Shown here: one piece after another, positions 19,304 through 30,144 of the stretch
How the letters are laid out: each line of letters begins with the position of its first letter
Numbering within the stretch: the stretch's first letter is position 1
DNA from: Methylococcaceae bacterium UBA975
Lineage (GTDB): Bacteria; Pseudomonadota; Gammaproteobacteria; Methylococcales; Cycloclasticaceae
Assembly: GCA_002292375.1 (NCBI GenBank)
Contig: DBBV01000018.1
Coordinates: 117,072 to 181,071, forward strand
Reading direction: 5' to 3'
Length of the DNA stretch: 64,000 nucleotides
Program-made: the position numbers and the translations under genes
The notes under the pieces: generated by a model
Seen by the model: only the letters and a program-made list of their open reading frames with translations
Databases searched by the model: none
What the model was told of the DNA's origin: nothing

Positions 19304-20887
19304 ATGAAAACACTCACCTTTACTGGCGAAATGACAGCCGAATACGCGAACATTTTTAATGACGAGGCAAATAACTTTGTAGCGACGCTGGCTGAAGAAT
19401 TTGCGCCACGCGTGGGAGCGTTACTTGAAGCGCGTAAAGTAAAGCAGGCTGAAATAAACGCGGGTAAATTACCAGATTTTTTAACTGAAACAAAAAATAT
19501 TCGTGAGGGCGACTGGACAATTCTTGGCGTCCCCGACGACTTACAGGACAGGCGCGTTGAAATTACCGGTCCCGTTGATCGTAAAATGATTATTAATGCC
19601 TTAAATGCCAACGTTAAGGTGTTTATGGCTGACTTTGAAGATTCACTCGCGCCAACTTGGGAGAAGGTGGCTCAAGGCCAAATTAATATGCGTGATGCGG
19701 TGAATGGCACGATTACTTTAGATGACCCTAAGTCAGGTAAACACTACGCGCTGAATGATGACCCGGCGGTATTGATTTGTCGTGCGCGAGGCCTGCATTT
19801 ACCTGAAAAACATATCAAATTGCATGATCAAGACATCCCTGGTGGTTTGATTGATTTTGCTTATTATTTTTTCCATAACTACCAAGCTTTATTAGCAAAA
19901 GGCTCAGCACCGTATTTTTATATTCCTAAACTGCAGTCTCATCAAGAAGCACGTTGGTGGGCAGATGTAATGGATAGAGCTGAAGACTTGATGGGTTTAA
20001 AACGCGGTACGATTAAAGCCACAGTGCTTATCGAAACCTTACCTGCTGTGTTTGAAATGGACGAAATTCTGCATGAATTTAAAGACCATATCGTTGCGCT
20101 TAACTGCGGTCGTTGGGATTATATTTTTAGTTACATTAAAACACTTAAAAACTACCCAGATCGTGTGTTGCCCGATCGTCAAGTGGTGACCATGAACCAA
20201 CCGTTCTTAAGCGCTTACTCTCGTTTGTTAATCAAAACGTGTCATAAACGGGGTGCCTTGGCGATGGGCGGCATGGCTGCATTTATTCCCGCTAAAGACC
20301 CCGAAACCAATACCGCTGTTTTAAAGAAGGTGGTCGGTGATAAAACATTAGAAGCTAAAAACGGTCACGATGGTACGTGGGTTGCTCACCCTGGGCTTGC
20401 TGATACGGCAATGGCAGTATTTGACGAGTACATCGGTGCTGGCAATGCAAACCAAATGCACGTATCACGTGCTGATGACCCTGAGGTGACGGCGGCAGAA
20501 CTGTTGGAACCTTGCGCGGGCGACCGAACTGAAGAGGGTATGCGTGCTAATTTACGTATCGCGGTTCAATACATTGAAGCATGGATTCAAGGGAATGGCT
20601 GTGTGCCTATCTATGGCTTAATGGAAGATGCAGCAACGGCTGAAATTTCCCGTTCGTCTATCTGGCAGTGGATTCATCACGGTAAGGATTTAAGTAACGG
20701 TAAAAAAGTCACCATTGAGTTGTTCCGTGAATTAATGGCTGAAGAAATGCAAACGATTAAAAGCGAAGTAGGCGAAGAGCGCTTTAACGCGGGTCGTTTT
20801 GATGAAGCAGCAAAAATCATGGACCGTTTTACTACATCTGAGGAGCTGGTTGATTTCTTAACCGTGCCAGCTTACGACTATTTATAG
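19304..20887 (+). CDS. aceB: Malate synthase A
   Basis: Second glyoxylate-shunt enzyme: glyoxylate plus acetyl-CoA gives malate. At 527 residues it is isoform A. The TIM-barrel core has VFMADFEDSLAPTW, RARGLHLPEKH, PKLQSHQEARWWADV, TVLIETLPAVFEMDEIL and ALNCGRWDYIFSY, followed by the C-terminal helical plug. AGGAG before the ATG sets the start. aceA follows 117 bp downstream with a stem-loop between them, so they form one expression unit for growth on acetate or fatty acids. Confidence 0.96.
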   Translation: MKTLTFTGEMTAEYANIFNDEANNFVATLAEEFAPRVGALLEARKVKQAEINAGKLPDFLTETKNIREGDWTILGVPDDLQDRRVEITGPVDRKMIINALNANVKVFMADFEDSLAPTWEKVAQGQINMRDAVNGTITLDDPKSGKHYALNDDPAVLICRARGLHLPEKHIKLHDQDIPGGLIDFAYYFFHNYQALLAKGSAPYFYIPKLQSHQEARWWADVMDRAEDLMGLKRGTIKATVLIETLPAVFEMDEILHEFKDHIVALNCGRWDYIFSYIKTLKNYPDRVLPDRQVVTMNQPFLSAYSRLLIKTCHKRGALAMGGMAAFIPAKDPETNTAVLKKVVGDKTLEAKNGHDGTWVAHPGLADTAMAVFDEYIGAGNANQMHVSRADDPEVTAAELLEPCAGDRTEEGMRANLRIAVQYIEAWIQGNGCVPIYGLMEDAATAEISRSSIWQWIHHGKDLSNGKKVTIELFRELMAEEMQTIKSEVGEERFNAGRFDEAAKIMDRFTTSEELVDFLTVPAYDYL

Positions 20888-20925
20888 TCGCAGATCACTT
20901 GTGCCCTAAAGGGTATGAATTGAGT

Positions 20926-20951
20926 TAACTGGAAAAAAGCATGTCCAGTTA
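20926..20951 (+). other. Intercistronic stem-loop between aceB and aceA
   Basis: Arms TAACTGGA (20926-20933) and TCCAGTTA (20944-20951) with a 10-base loop and no U tract. It probably protects or paces the aceB-aceA mRNA rather than ending it. Confidence 0.5.
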
Positions 20952-21004
20952 GCGCAGCTTTATAAATTTTAATTTAACTATCAACTAACCGACAGGAGAT
21001 AATA

Positions 21005-22603
21005 ATGTCATCTTATACCAATGATATAAAGGCTGTTTCAGCCTTAGTAGAAGCCAAAGGTTCATCTTGGGATCCCATCAATCCTGAGTCAGTTGCACGT
21101 ATGCGCGCGCAAAACAAATTCAAAACCGGCCTTGATATCGCCCAATATACCGCTGATATTATGAACGCAGATATGGCTGCTTTTGATGCCGACAACACGA
21201 AATACACGCAGTCTCTTGGTTGCTGGCACGGTTTTATCGGTCAACAAAAAATGATCTCAATTAAAAAGCACTTCGGTGGAAAAACGGACCGTCGTTACCT
21301 TTACCTGTCTGGCTGGATGGTCGCTGCACTACGTTCTGATTTTGGCCCATTGCCTGACCAATCAATGCATGAAAAAACGGCTGTTGCCTCCTTGGTTGAA
21401 GAGCTCTATACATTCTTACGTCAAGCGGATGCCCGTGAATTAGGCGGTTTGTTCCGTGACTTAGATGCAGCGCGTGAAGCAGGTGATGCAGCAAAAGAAG
21501 CAAGCATTCAAGACCAAATTGATAACCACGTAACACACGTTGTGCCAATTATTGCAGATATCGATGCGGGTTTTGGTAATGCTGAAGCAACGTATCTCAT
21601 GGCTAAGCAAATGATCGAAGCGGGTGCTTGCTGTTTACAAATTGAAAACCAAGTGGCTGATGAAAAGCAATGTGGTCACCAGGACGGCAAAGTAACGGTG
21701 CCGCATGCTGATTTTCATTCTAAAATTCGTGCCTTGCGCCATGCTTTCCTAGAGCTAGGTATCGACAACGGTCTTATCGTGGCGCGTACTGACTCTGAAG
21801 GTGCTGGTCTTACTAAAGAAATTGCGGTTGTTAAAGAGCCGGGCGATCAAGGCGACCAATACAATTCTTACTTGGATGTTGAAGAAATTGACGTTGCTGA
21901 TATGGCTGAAGGCGATGTATGTTTTAACCGTGATGGCAAACTTGTTCGTCCAAAACGTTTACCGTCGGGTTTATATCAATTCCGTCAAGGTACCGGCCCT
22001 GAGCGCTGTGTATTTGACAGCATTGAAGCGATTAAAGCAGGTGCTGATCTTCTTTGGATTGAAACGGCCACACCAAGCGTTAAAGATATTGCTGACATGA
22101 TGAACGAGGTGCGCAAAGAAATTCCGGATGCGAAGCTGGTTTACAACAACAGTCCTTCATTCAACTGGACGCTTAACTTCCGCCAACAAGCATACGATCG
22201 CTGGGTTGAAGCAGGTAAAGATGTCTCTGCTTATGATCGTGGTAACCTAATGAGTGTTGACTACGACGACTCTGAACTGGCTGCTGACGCGGACGATAAA
22301 GTCCGCAGCTTCCAAGCTGATTCTGCTCGTGAAGCGAACATTTTTCACCATTTAATCACCTTGCCGACGTATCACACGGCTGCATTGTCTACAGACAATC
22401 TAGCGAAAGAATACTTCGGTGACCAAGGCATGTTGGGTTATGTCGCTGGCGTACAGCGTAAAGAGATCCGTCAAGGTATCGCTTGTGTGAAACATCAAAA
22501 CATGTCTGGTTCCGATATGGGTGACGACCACAAAGAATACTTTGCTGGTGAGAACGCGCTTAAAGCAGGTGGTGAGAAAAACACCTCTAACCAGTTCTCT
22601 TAA
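21005..22603 (+). CDS. aceA: Isocitrate lyase, large (Pseudomonas-type) form
   Basis: First glyoxylate-shunt enzyme: isocitrate gives glyoxylate plus succinate. At 532 residues it is the large bacterial form, like that of Pseudomonas aeruginosa, rather than the roughly 430-residue E. coli enzyme. The catalytic loop reads DEKQCGHQDGKV (KKCGH in E. coli). Other marks are PIIADIDAGFGNAEATY, LIVARTDSEGA and LVYNNSPSFNW. The start is preceded by ACAGGAGATAATA. A strong terminator lies 48 bp after the stop. Confidence 0.95.
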   Translation: MSSYTNDIKAVSALVEAKGSSWDPINPESVARMRAQNKFKTGLDIAQYTADIMNADMAAFDADNTKYTQSLGCWHGFIGQQKMISIKKHFGGKTDRRYLYLSGWMVAALRSDFGPLPDQSMHEKTAVASLVEELYTFLRQADARELGGLFRDLDAAREAGDAAKEASIQDQIDNHVTHVVPIIADIDAGFGNAEATYLMAKQMIEAGACCLQIENQVADEKQCGHQDGKVTVPHADFHSKIRALRHAFLELGIDNGLIVARTDSEGAGLTKEIAVVKEPGDQGDQYNSYLDVEEIDVADMAEGDVCFNRDGKLVRPKRLPSGLYQFRQGTGPERCVFDSIEAIKAGADLLWIETATPSVKDIADMMNEVRKEIPDAKLVYNNSPSFNWTLNFRQQAYDRWVEAGKDVSAYDRGNLMSVDYDDSELAADADDKVRSFQADSAREANIFHHLITLPTYHTAALSTDNLAKEYFGDQGMLGYVAGVQRKEIRQGIACVKHQNMSGSDMGDDHKEYFAGENALKAGGEKNTSNQFS

Positions 22604-22650
22604 TGTAGGACGGGTTGATTAAGCTTTTTCTCTAAAAGCCTCTGTATTAA

Positions 22651-22686
22651 AAAGGCGATATTCTTAATTGAATATCGCCTTTTTTC
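22651..22686 (+). terminator. Rho-independent terminator after aceA
   Basis: Perfect 13-bp stem AAAGGCGATATTC (22651-22663) / GAATATCGCCTTT (22670-22682) with a 6-base loop and a T run. Confidence 0.9.
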
Positions 22687-22746
22687 TAACGGGGTTAAAA
22701 TTGCATTCTTTTTTACGGTTAAATACACCGCCAAGGTAATAATATT

Positions 22747-23310
22747 ATGAGTCAGATTCCAAGTTATTTAGAGGACGCAAAAGACCTGTTAACAAAAGAT
22801 GGTTTTGCAATAAGCACAGTGTGGTATCACGGAACGTCTTCAGCCTTAGTTAACTCGATTAAATCTAACGGCCTAAAATGTTCAGGCGATACAGCGATGA
22901 AGCAAGCCGCTAAAAGCACGATGGCAACGATAGGCAATAACTATACAGAATCTACTGAACCGGTTTTTTTAACGCAAAGCAAAGAGCTTGCCTATTATTG
23001 GGCAAAGCAAACGGTTAGAGAGCGCAGCGTTCGTTTTGACGGTGAAGAAAGCGCCGTTGTGCTGGCCATTAAACTACCCGAAGTGCTGAACGCTAAGGTG
23101 TCTCCTGATGTTGGCGCTGCTAGTTTGTTGATGATTAAAGAAGGTGAGTTGTACATGGCTTATGTTGCGCAAATCTACCAACAATGCAATGCGGGTGTGC
23201 TCGATATTGATTTGATGAAGGCCAGTCGCTTAGAGTACTTAACGAAGCTTGGTATGGCCTATATCAAGCAAGATATTGATCCGGCACTTGTTTCAGTTGT
23301 TTCCGGCTGA
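22747..23310 (+). CDS. Orphan protein with possible ADP-ribosyltransferase-like fold
   Basis: A 187-residue soluble protein I cannot assign firmly. Residues 27-32 read WYHGTS, followed by VNSIKSNGLKCSG and later VFLTQSKELAYYWAKQ. This H...I..NG...(V/Y)(F/Y)LT....A.YYA pattern is characteristic of PARP/Tpt1-like ADP-ribosyltransferase folds, with His in the first strand and Tyr in the second. A third catalytic residue could be a Glu in KEGELYMAYV; this is not certain. It is monocistronic between the aceA terminator and its own terminator. It could also be a toxin-like or repair enzyme. No partner antitoxin is seen. Confidence 0.55.
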   Translation: MSQIPSYLEDAKDLLTKDGFAISTVWYHGTSSALVNSIKSNGLKCSGDTAMKQAAKSTMATIGNNYTESTEPVFLTQSKELAYYWAKQTVRERSVRFDGEESAVVLAIKLPEVLNAKVSPDVGAASLLMIKEGELYMAYVAQIYQQCNAGVLDIDLMKASRLEYLTKLGMAYIKQDIDPALVSVVSG

Positions 23311-23471
23311 TCATTAAAATCCTTGTCTATTTTTTTTACGCAAGTTGAGTGTAACTAGCGGTAATGCTTGTAAAAATATAAGACGTACTTCAGTCGACAA
23401 TAAAACAGCAGCTTAAATCCGTTCATATCAGATTGATCAGCTGATAAACGCTCACTGAGCTTGAAAAATGA

Positions 23472-23508
23472 AACCCGAGACGCCATATAATGGTTCTCGG
23501 GTTTTTTT
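23472..23508 (+). terminator. Rho-independent terminator after the ART-like gene
   Basis: Arms AACCCGAGA (23472-23480) and TCTCGGGTT (23495-23503) with a T run. It lies 160 bp after the stop; the rest of the 23311-23574 gap shows nothing else recognisable. Confidence 0.85.
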
Positions 23509-23574
23509 ATAAACCTATACGTACTTTTTCTGTCAAAATAGACAACAATAATGATGATTTTTAACTAATAGACT

Positions 23575-23901
23575 ATGGCTGATTTACCTTTTCAACACGA
23601 TGATGACGGAAGCCTTGCGCTACAAGAGGCGAAGCCTAAGCTTGAAAAACCACCCATGTACAAGGTGCTATTGCTGAATGATGATTTCACGCCAATGGAC
23701 TTTGTGGTGTCCATTTTGCAAACTATCTTCTATAAAAACAAAGAAGAGGCAGTTAGAATTACAATGAATGTGCATACTAGTGGTATTGGTGTGTGTGGGG
23801 TCTATACTAAAGACATTGCAGAAACAAAAGTTCAACAAGTGTTGTTATACGCCCAAGAGAATCAACATCCCTTGCAGTGTACATTAGAAGAAGCGGAGTA
23901 A
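23575..23901 (+). CDS. clpS: N-degron adaptor ClpS
   Basis: Adaptor that captures proteins with N-terminal Leu, Phe, Tyr or Trp and hands them to ClpAP. The 108-residue protein has a flexible N-terminus and the core [20 protein letters not shown], which contains the N-end-binding NDD...M residues. The His-containing helix is [20 protein letters not shown]. It ends 4 bp before clpA, the usual clpS-clpA operon. Confidence 0.95.
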   Translation: MADLPFQHDDDGSLALQEAKPKLEKPPMYKVLLLNDDFTPMDFVVSILQTIFYKNKEEAVRITMNVHTSGIGVCGVYTKDIAETKVQQVLLYAQENQHPLQCTLEEAE

Positions 23902-23905
23902 TAAA

Positions 23906-26173
23906 ATGCTGAATAAAGAATTGGAATTATCGTTAAATGACGCGTTTAAAAACGCACATCAGAAACGGCATGAATTTATTACTGTCGAACACTTATTATT
24001 GGCGATGATGGATAATAAGGAAGCCAGTGACGTCTTCTTAGCCTCAGGTGGTGACCTAGAGCTAATGAAGTCTGAACTAAGCGCTTATCTAGACGAATCA
24101 ACGCCACTCGTGCCTGAGGGGCTAGAACGGGAAACTCAGCCAACGCTTGGCTTCCAGCGTGTATTACAACGCGCGGTGTTTCATGTCCAGTCATCAGGAA
24201 AAAAGGAAGTGTCTGGGGCTAACGTATTGGTCGCAATATTCAGTGAGCAGGACTCACAAGCCGTGTATTTGATGAACCGGCAAAATGTCACGCGTTTAGA
24301 CGTGGTTAACTTTATATCGCATGGTATTGCGAAGGTTGATGAAGACGATGACCTAAGTGACTTTGAAGAGGTGCACTCAGTTGATGCTGAAGAACCCGCT
24401 AATGACCCACTGACAAAATACACCGTTAATTTAAACGATCAAGCCAAAGCAGGAAAAATAGACCCGCTTATTGGCCGTGAAAAAGAATTAGAACGCACCA
24501 TCCAAACACTTTGTCGACGTCGAAAAAACAACCCTTTATTGGTTGGCGAGGCCGGTGTGGGCAAAACAGCGATTGCCGAAGGTTTAGCGCTAAGAATAGT
24601 TGAGGATAATGTCCCGGATGTGCTGAAAGAGACAACGATCTACTCGTTAGATATGGGCGCTTTAGTCGCGGGTACCAAATACCGAGGCGACTTTGAAAAG
24701 CGCTTAAAAGGCCTTGTCTCGCAGTTAAAAACACAAGCCAACAGCATTCTTTTTATCGATGAAATTCATAGCATTATTGGCGCTGGTTCGGCATCAGGCA
24801 GCGTGATGGATGCATCAAACATGATTAAACCCGCGTTAGCATCGGGTGACTTACGCTGCATTGGTTCAACAACCTATAAAGAATTTAGAGGCATCTTTGA
24901 AAAAGACCACGCCTTGGCTCGTCGCTTTCAAAAAATTGACATTAATGAGCCGTCTGTTGACGATACGATACAAATTTTAAAAGGTTTAAAGTCCCGTTAC
25001 GAAGAGCATCACCAGATCAAATACAGCAGTGACAGCATCGAAACAGCCGCTAAGTTGGCCGATCGCTATATCAATGACCGTTTTTTACCCGATAAAGCCA
25101 TTGATGTTATGGATGAAGCGGGGGCAAAGCAACGCTTATTGCCTGAGGCTGATCGTAAAGAGACGATCAACAGCGAAGATATCGAAAAAATTATTGCTCA
25201 GATAGCGCGTATCCCAGAAAAAAGCGTGTCCTCACAAGATAAAGATAAACTTAAAGACTTGGCGCGTAACTTAAAAATGGTTGTGTTTGGTCAAGATGAG
25301 GCCATTGAAAAGCTATCTGATGCCGTCATCTTAAGCAGAGCAGGCTTGGGTCAAGAAGAACGAACAATCGGTTCGTTTATGTTTGCTGGCCCTACAGGCG
25401 TGGGTAAAACAGAAGTGACTCAGCAATTAGCTAAAATCATGGGTGTCGACTTAATTCGCTTTGATATGTCCGAATACATGGAGAGACATACAGTGTCACG
25501 TTTGATTGGCTCACCGCCAGGTTATGTAGGGTATGACCAAGGTGGTTTGTTAACCGAAGAAGTAACCAAACACCCACACGCGATTTTGTTACTGGATGAA
25601 ATTGAAAAAGCGCACCCCGACATCTTTAATTTGCTACTTCAAATCATGGATCACGGCACGTTAACGGACAATAACGGCAGAAAGGCAGACTTTAGAAACA
25701 TTATGTTGGTTATGACGACCAATTCGGGCGCTTATGAAGGTAGTCGCGCATCAATTGGTTTTACGGAACAAGAGCATGCTTCAGACAGTATGCAAGTCAT
25801 AGAAAAAGCGTTTTCGCCGGAATTTAGAAACAGGTTAGACGCGGTGGTGCAATTTAAGTCCTTAACGGAAGATACGATCACGTTCGTGGTTGATAAATTT
25901 ATCTTTGAGTTAGAGGCGCAATTACACGATAAAAACGTCACCATAACCTTAGAGCCTGAAGCGCGTAAATGGCTAGCGAAAAAAGGCTATGACCCCAAAA
26001 TGGGTGCACGACCAATGGATCGCACGGTCCAAGAACATATTAAAAAGCCCTTGGCTAACGAATTGTTATTTGGAAAACTATCGAACGGCGGCTCGGTAAA
26101 GGTTTTTGTTAATGATAATAAACTGGATTTTCTTATTACCGAAACCAGTAAAAAACTGATCGAACAAAAGTAA
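23906..26173 (+). CDS. clpA: ClpA, AAA+ unfoldase of ClpAP
   Basis: Hexameric ATPase that unfolds substrates into ClpP. The 755-residue protein has an N-domain (1-about 145) that docks ClpS. AAA-1 carries Walker A GEAGVGKTA and Walker B ILFIDEIH; AAA-2 carries Walker A GPTGVGKTE and Walker B ILLLDEIEKAHPD. Pore loops include GTKYRGDFEKR and GSPPGYVGYD. It is encoded directly after clpS and converges on infA with only 7 bp between stops. Together with bpt and aat nearby it makes up the Leu/N-degron pathway. Confidence 0.96.
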   Translation: MLNKELELSLNDAFKNAHQKRHEFITVEHLLLAMMDNKEASDVFLASGGDLELMKSELSAYLDESTPLVPEGLERETQPTLGFQRVLQRAVFHVQSSGKKEVSGANVLVAIFSEQDSQAVYLMNRQNVTRLDVVNFISHGIAKVDEDDDLSDFEEVHSVDAEEPANDPLTKYTVNLNDQAKAGKIDPLIGREKELERTIQTLCRRRKNNPLLVGEAGVGKTAIAEGLALRIVEDNVPDVLKETTIYSLDMGALVAGTKYRGDFEKRLKGLVSQLKTQANSILFIDEIHSIIGAGSASGSVMDASNMIKPALASGDLRCIGSTTYKEFRGIFEKDHALARRFQKIDINEPSVDDTIQILKGLKSRYEEHHQIKYSSDSIETAAKLADRYINDRFLPDKAIDVMDEAGAKQRLLPEADRKETINSEDIEKIIAQIARIPEKSVSSQDKDKLKDLARNLKMVVFGQDEAIEKLSDAVILSRAGLGQEERTIGSFMFAGPTGVGKTEVTQQLAKIMGVDLIRFDMSEYMERHTVSRLIGSPPGYVGYDQGGLLTEEVTKHPHAILLLDEIEKAHPDIFNLLLQIMDHGTLTDNNGRKADFRNIMLVMTTNSGAYEGSRASIGFTEQEHASDSMQVIEKAFSPEFRNRLDAVVQFKSLTEDTITFVVDKFIFELEAQLHDKNVTITLEPEARKWLAKKGYDPKMGARPMDRTVQEHIKKPLANELLFGKLSNGGSVKVFVNDNKLDFLITETSKKLIEQK

Positions 26174-26180
26174 ATCGAAA

Positions 26181-26399
26181 TTATTTAACGCGGTAGGTAA
26201 TGCGGCCTTTAGATAAATCGTAGGGCGTCATTTCTACCTTGACTCTGTCCCCAGTAAGGATGCGAATATAATGTTTGCGCATTTTTCCTGATATGTGCGC
26301 AGTAATGAGGTGACCGTTTTCTAATTCAACGCGAAACATTGTGTTGGGCAAGGTATCTTTAACGACGCCTTCCATTTCAATTTGATCTTCTTTTGCCAT
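26181..26399 (-). CDS. infA: Translation initiation factor IF-1
   Basis: A 72-residue OB-fold factor that binds the 30S A site with IF-2 and IF-3. The sequence [29 protein letters not shown] with [24 protein letters not shown] is typical of IF-1. It converges on clpA and lies downstream of bpt and aat, an order conserved in many Gammaproteobacteria. Confidence 0.98.
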   Translation of the reverse strand: MAKEDQIEMEGVVKDTLPNTMFRVELENGHLITAHISGKMRKHYIRILTGDRVKVEMTPYDLSKGRITYRVK

Positions 26400-26492
26400 G
26401 TGTGCCTTTAAAATTAAGTGTCTAATTGTCTGATAAGTCAGTCAATCCGGCGGGATTTTACACTATTTGGACGAATTTAACCGTTAATTAAC

Positions 26493-27266
26493 TTAAAAAC
26501 TTAACGGTACGTCTAAACAACTGTTTTGCATCGGTAATTCTTCACCTTTATTAAAACTACACCAGTCTCCATTAATCAGCAATTGAAGGGGTCTGAAGTT
26601 GGCTTTATAGGCCATTTTATTAGACGCCTGAATGTAATAACCGAGATAAACAAATTGTTGGCCAGCGTTCATGGCAAGCTCGATTTGTTTTAATACGCTG
26701 TAGGTACCTAAACTGCGGCTTGCATAAGCAGGGTCAAAATAGGTGTAGACCGCGGATAGGGCATTACTGAATACATCGGTTACGGATACGGCCAGTAATT
26801 GATCGTTTAAACGCGTTTCATATACCAGGCTATTGCCGAATGATTGACACAAAAAAGATTGATATTCGTCGGCATTAAAGTGCTCCATTGTACCGCCCGG
26901 GTGTTTACCCGCTTGGTAACGCTGATATAAATGGAAATGCTGTTCAGAAAAGTCATTCCTTATGGCATTAAAACTCAGGTCATTATTTTTTGCCAGCACA
27001 CGTTTTTGGCTGCGCGAGGGTTTAAATTGTGTGCTGTCTACCCGGCATGGGATGCATGCACGACACGCAGGGCAGTGTGGTCGATAAGCATGTTTGCCGC
27101 TGCGTCGAAAGCCAATACCCAGCAAGTGACCGTATAGGTCAGGTGTGACGGGGATGTCTGGGGCAATAAAAATATTTTGCGACTGTTTGTCAGCAAGGTA
27201 ATCGCAAGATTGGGGGGATGAAATATATAAGGGTAATTGTTGCCTTGAATTATCTTGTTTAGCCAC
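26493..27266 (-). CDS. bpt: Aspartate/glutamate leucyltransferase (Bpt)
   Basis: Transfers Leu from Leu-tRNA to proteins with N-terminal Asp or Glu, creating a ClpS-recognised degron. The 257-residue protein belongs to the arginyltransferase-like family. The N-terminal Cys cluster PHCPACRACIPCRVD is diagnostic, and the C-terminal GNAT-like half has VYTYFDPAYASRSLGTYSVL and YLGYYIQASNKMAYKANFRP. Its start lies one base before the aat stop, so translation is coupled. Older annotations call it Ate. Confidence 0.92.
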   Translation of the reverse strand: MAKQDNSRQQLPLYISSPQSCDYLADKQSQNIFIAPDIPVTPDLYGHLLGIGFRRSGKHAYRPHCPACRACIPCRVDSTQFKPSRSQKRVLAKNNDLSFNAIRNDFSEQHFHLYQRYQAGKHPGGTMEHFNADEYQSFLCQSFGNSLVYETRLNDQLLAVSVTDVFSNALSAVYTYFDPAYASRSLGTYSVLKQIELAMNAGQQFVYLGYYIQASNKMAYKANFRPLQLLINGDWCSFNKGEELPMQNSCLDVPLSF

Positions 27267-27956
27267 TTATTGACCCCAGGCCTGTTCACTAACCGTTTGC
27301 GGGCAAAATTGGTTCAACCTCATTAAAAAATCATGTCGGCTGATTGTCGATGCACCCAAGCTCTGTAAGTGTTGGGACTGTACTTGGCAATCAATAAGTT
27401 GGTAGCCCCAGTCGCTGAGTTGTTCACATAAAAAGGCAAAGCCTATTTTTGATGCATTGCTACGTAGACTAAACATGGACTCACCGAAAAAAACACGCCC
27501 AATGCTGACGCCATATAAACCACCTACCAATTCATCTTCAAACCATACCTCTACTGAGTGCGCGTGGCCCAGTTCAAACAAGGCCTGATAGGCTTGTATC
27601 ATAGAGGGGGTTATCCACGTGCCCGCTTGAAGTTCGCGTGTCGTTGAGCAGGCGTGTATGACCCTATAAAAAGCTGTGTCGAAGCTGCAATCAAAGGTGT
27701 CTTTATTAATAGCTTTTTTTAAACTACGGGAGACATGGATATCGCTTGGTGTAATAACCATCCTAGGGTTTGGAGACCACCATAAAATAGGCTGATCATC
27801 TTCAAACCAAGGAAAAATACCTTGGCGGTAGGCCGCAAGCAATCGCTCTGGCTGCAAAGACCCGCCAGCCGCTAATAAACCATTCGGTTCGTCTAGCGAA
27901 GTTTCTGGGTTAGGAAACGGCTGTAAATCATTATTTGGGTCAAGCCAAGGTACCAT
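27267..27956 (-). CDS. aat: Leucyl/phenylalanyl-tRNA--protein transferase
   Basis: Adds Leu or Phe from tRNA to proteins with N-terminal Arg or Lys, marking them for ClpS-ClpAP. The 229-residue protein has the family segments GLLAAGGSLQPERLLAAYRQGIFPWF, PILWWSPNPRMVI and VYGVSIGRVFFGESMFS-like blocks. It lies between trxB and bpt on the minus strand. Confidence 0.95.
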   Translation of the reverse strand: MVPWLDPNNDLQPFPNPETSLDEPNGLLAAGGSLQPERLLAAYRQGIFPWFEDDQPILWWSPNPRMVITPSDIHVSRSLKKAINKDTFDCSFDTAFYRVIHACSTTRELQAGTWITPSMIQAYQALFELGHAHSVEVWFEDELVGGLYGVSIGRVFFGESMFSLRSNASKIGFAFLCEQLSDWGYQLIDCQVQSQHLQSLGASTISRHDFLMRLNQFCPQTVSEQAWGQ

Positions 27957-27975
27957 AACGGTGTTGCGTTAGCCG

Positions 27976-28944
<969 letters not shown>

Positions 28945-29024
28945 CTAAAATTAAACTTATCGTAGACGACTTTTAAAGTGTTGTAGTATGGAGATAACAG
29001 TGAATCAGGTAAAGTATTAAGCCC

Positions 29025-30086
29025 ATGAATATTGGAATTGCTAAAGAAATCAAACCGTTTGAAGGACGTGTGGCTTTGTCGCCAACCGCGTGCATTCAAT
29101 TAATTGCCAAGGGTCACACAGTTTATATCGAGCGCAGTGCGGGCGTTATGAGCGGTTATTCTGATGAGGACTATCTGCAAACTGGTGTTTTATTATGCGA
29201 GTCAGCCTGGCAACTTTATGACAGCTGCGAGTTAATCGTTAAAGTAAAAGAGCCACTAGAAAGTGAGTGGCGGTATTTAAGCGCCAAGCACACGTTGTTT
29301 TGTTTTTTACACCTTGCGGCTAATCGTCGTTTAGCTGAACAGTTGGCTGATATTGGTTTAACCGCGGTTGCATTTGAATCGGTCAGCGAGAATCAGTGCC
29401 TGCCGTTACTTAGACCGATGAGTCAAATCGCGGGCAAAATAGCGGTCCAAACCGGCGCCACCTTATTGCATCAACAGCACGGTGGTTCCGGTGTTTTGAT
29501 GGGCGGTGTATCCCCTTCAGAACACGCTGATATTGATAATGCGCAAGTACTGGTTTTAGGTGCGGGCTCTGCGGGCACGCAAGCAGCTTTACTGGCAAGT
29601 AATATGGGCGCTAACGTGGCGGTGTTTGACCGATCACCGATGGCTCTACGCGCCTTGCAGCGTTTAAACAATAAGGTAGAACTGATTGGCGATGCGCCAA
29701 CATGCTTAGAACGTGTACCATCAACCGATTTGTTGGTCGCTGCTTTATTAGTACCGGGGAAACAAGCGCCGCATTTTATTACCCGCGCGCACATTGCATC
29801 GATGCGAAAAGGCTCTGTGGCCGTTGATATTTCAGTTGATCAAGGCGGTTGTATAGAAACGACGCGGGCGACCACGTATGAAAACCCCACCTATATAAGC
29901 GAAGGCGTCATACATTTTTGTGTTGCCAATATGCCAGGAGCTGTCCCAAGAACGGCGAGTCAGGCTTTGTCGTTGGTGTTACCGGATTATATTCATCGAT
30001 TAACACTTACCAATTGGTTTGAGAATGATAAGATAATGCAACAAGCTGTTAATATAAAAGACGGTAAATTACTTATTAATATTTGA
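29025..30086 (+). CDS. ald: Alanine dehydrogenase
   Basis: NAD-dependent oxidative deamination of L-alanine to pyruvate and ammonia. The 353-residue protein starts MNIGIAKEIKPFEGRVALSP and has VKVKEPLESEW with the substrate-binding Lys. LFCFLHLAA carries the catalytic His region. The Rossmann motif is VLVLGAGSAGTQAALLA and the later segment is VAVDISVDQGGC. It is slightly shorter than the usual 370 residues. It lies between divergent trxB and ftsK, a frequent arrangement. Confidence 0.9.
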   Translation: MNIGIAKEIKPFEGRVALSPTACIQLIAKGHTVYIERSAGVMSGYSDEDYLQTGVLLCESAWQLYDSCELIVKVKEPLESEWRYLSAKHTLFCFLHLAANRRLAEQLADIGLTAVAFESVSENQCLPLLRPMSQIAGKIAVQTGATLLHQQHGGSGVLMGGVSPSEHADIDNAQVLVLGAGSAGTQAALLASNMGANVAVFDRSPMALRALQRLNNKVELIGDAPTCLERVPSTDLLVAALLVPGKQAPHFITRAHIASMRKGSVAVDISVDQGGCIETTRATTYENPTYISEGVIHFCVANMPGAVPRTASQALSLVLPDYIHRLTLTNWFENDKIMQQAVNIKDGKLLINI

Positions 30087-30144
30087 TTAATTATATTTAA
30101 TAACATAGCGTTATGAAAATATTCTAGAATTAGCGTGAAGTACA

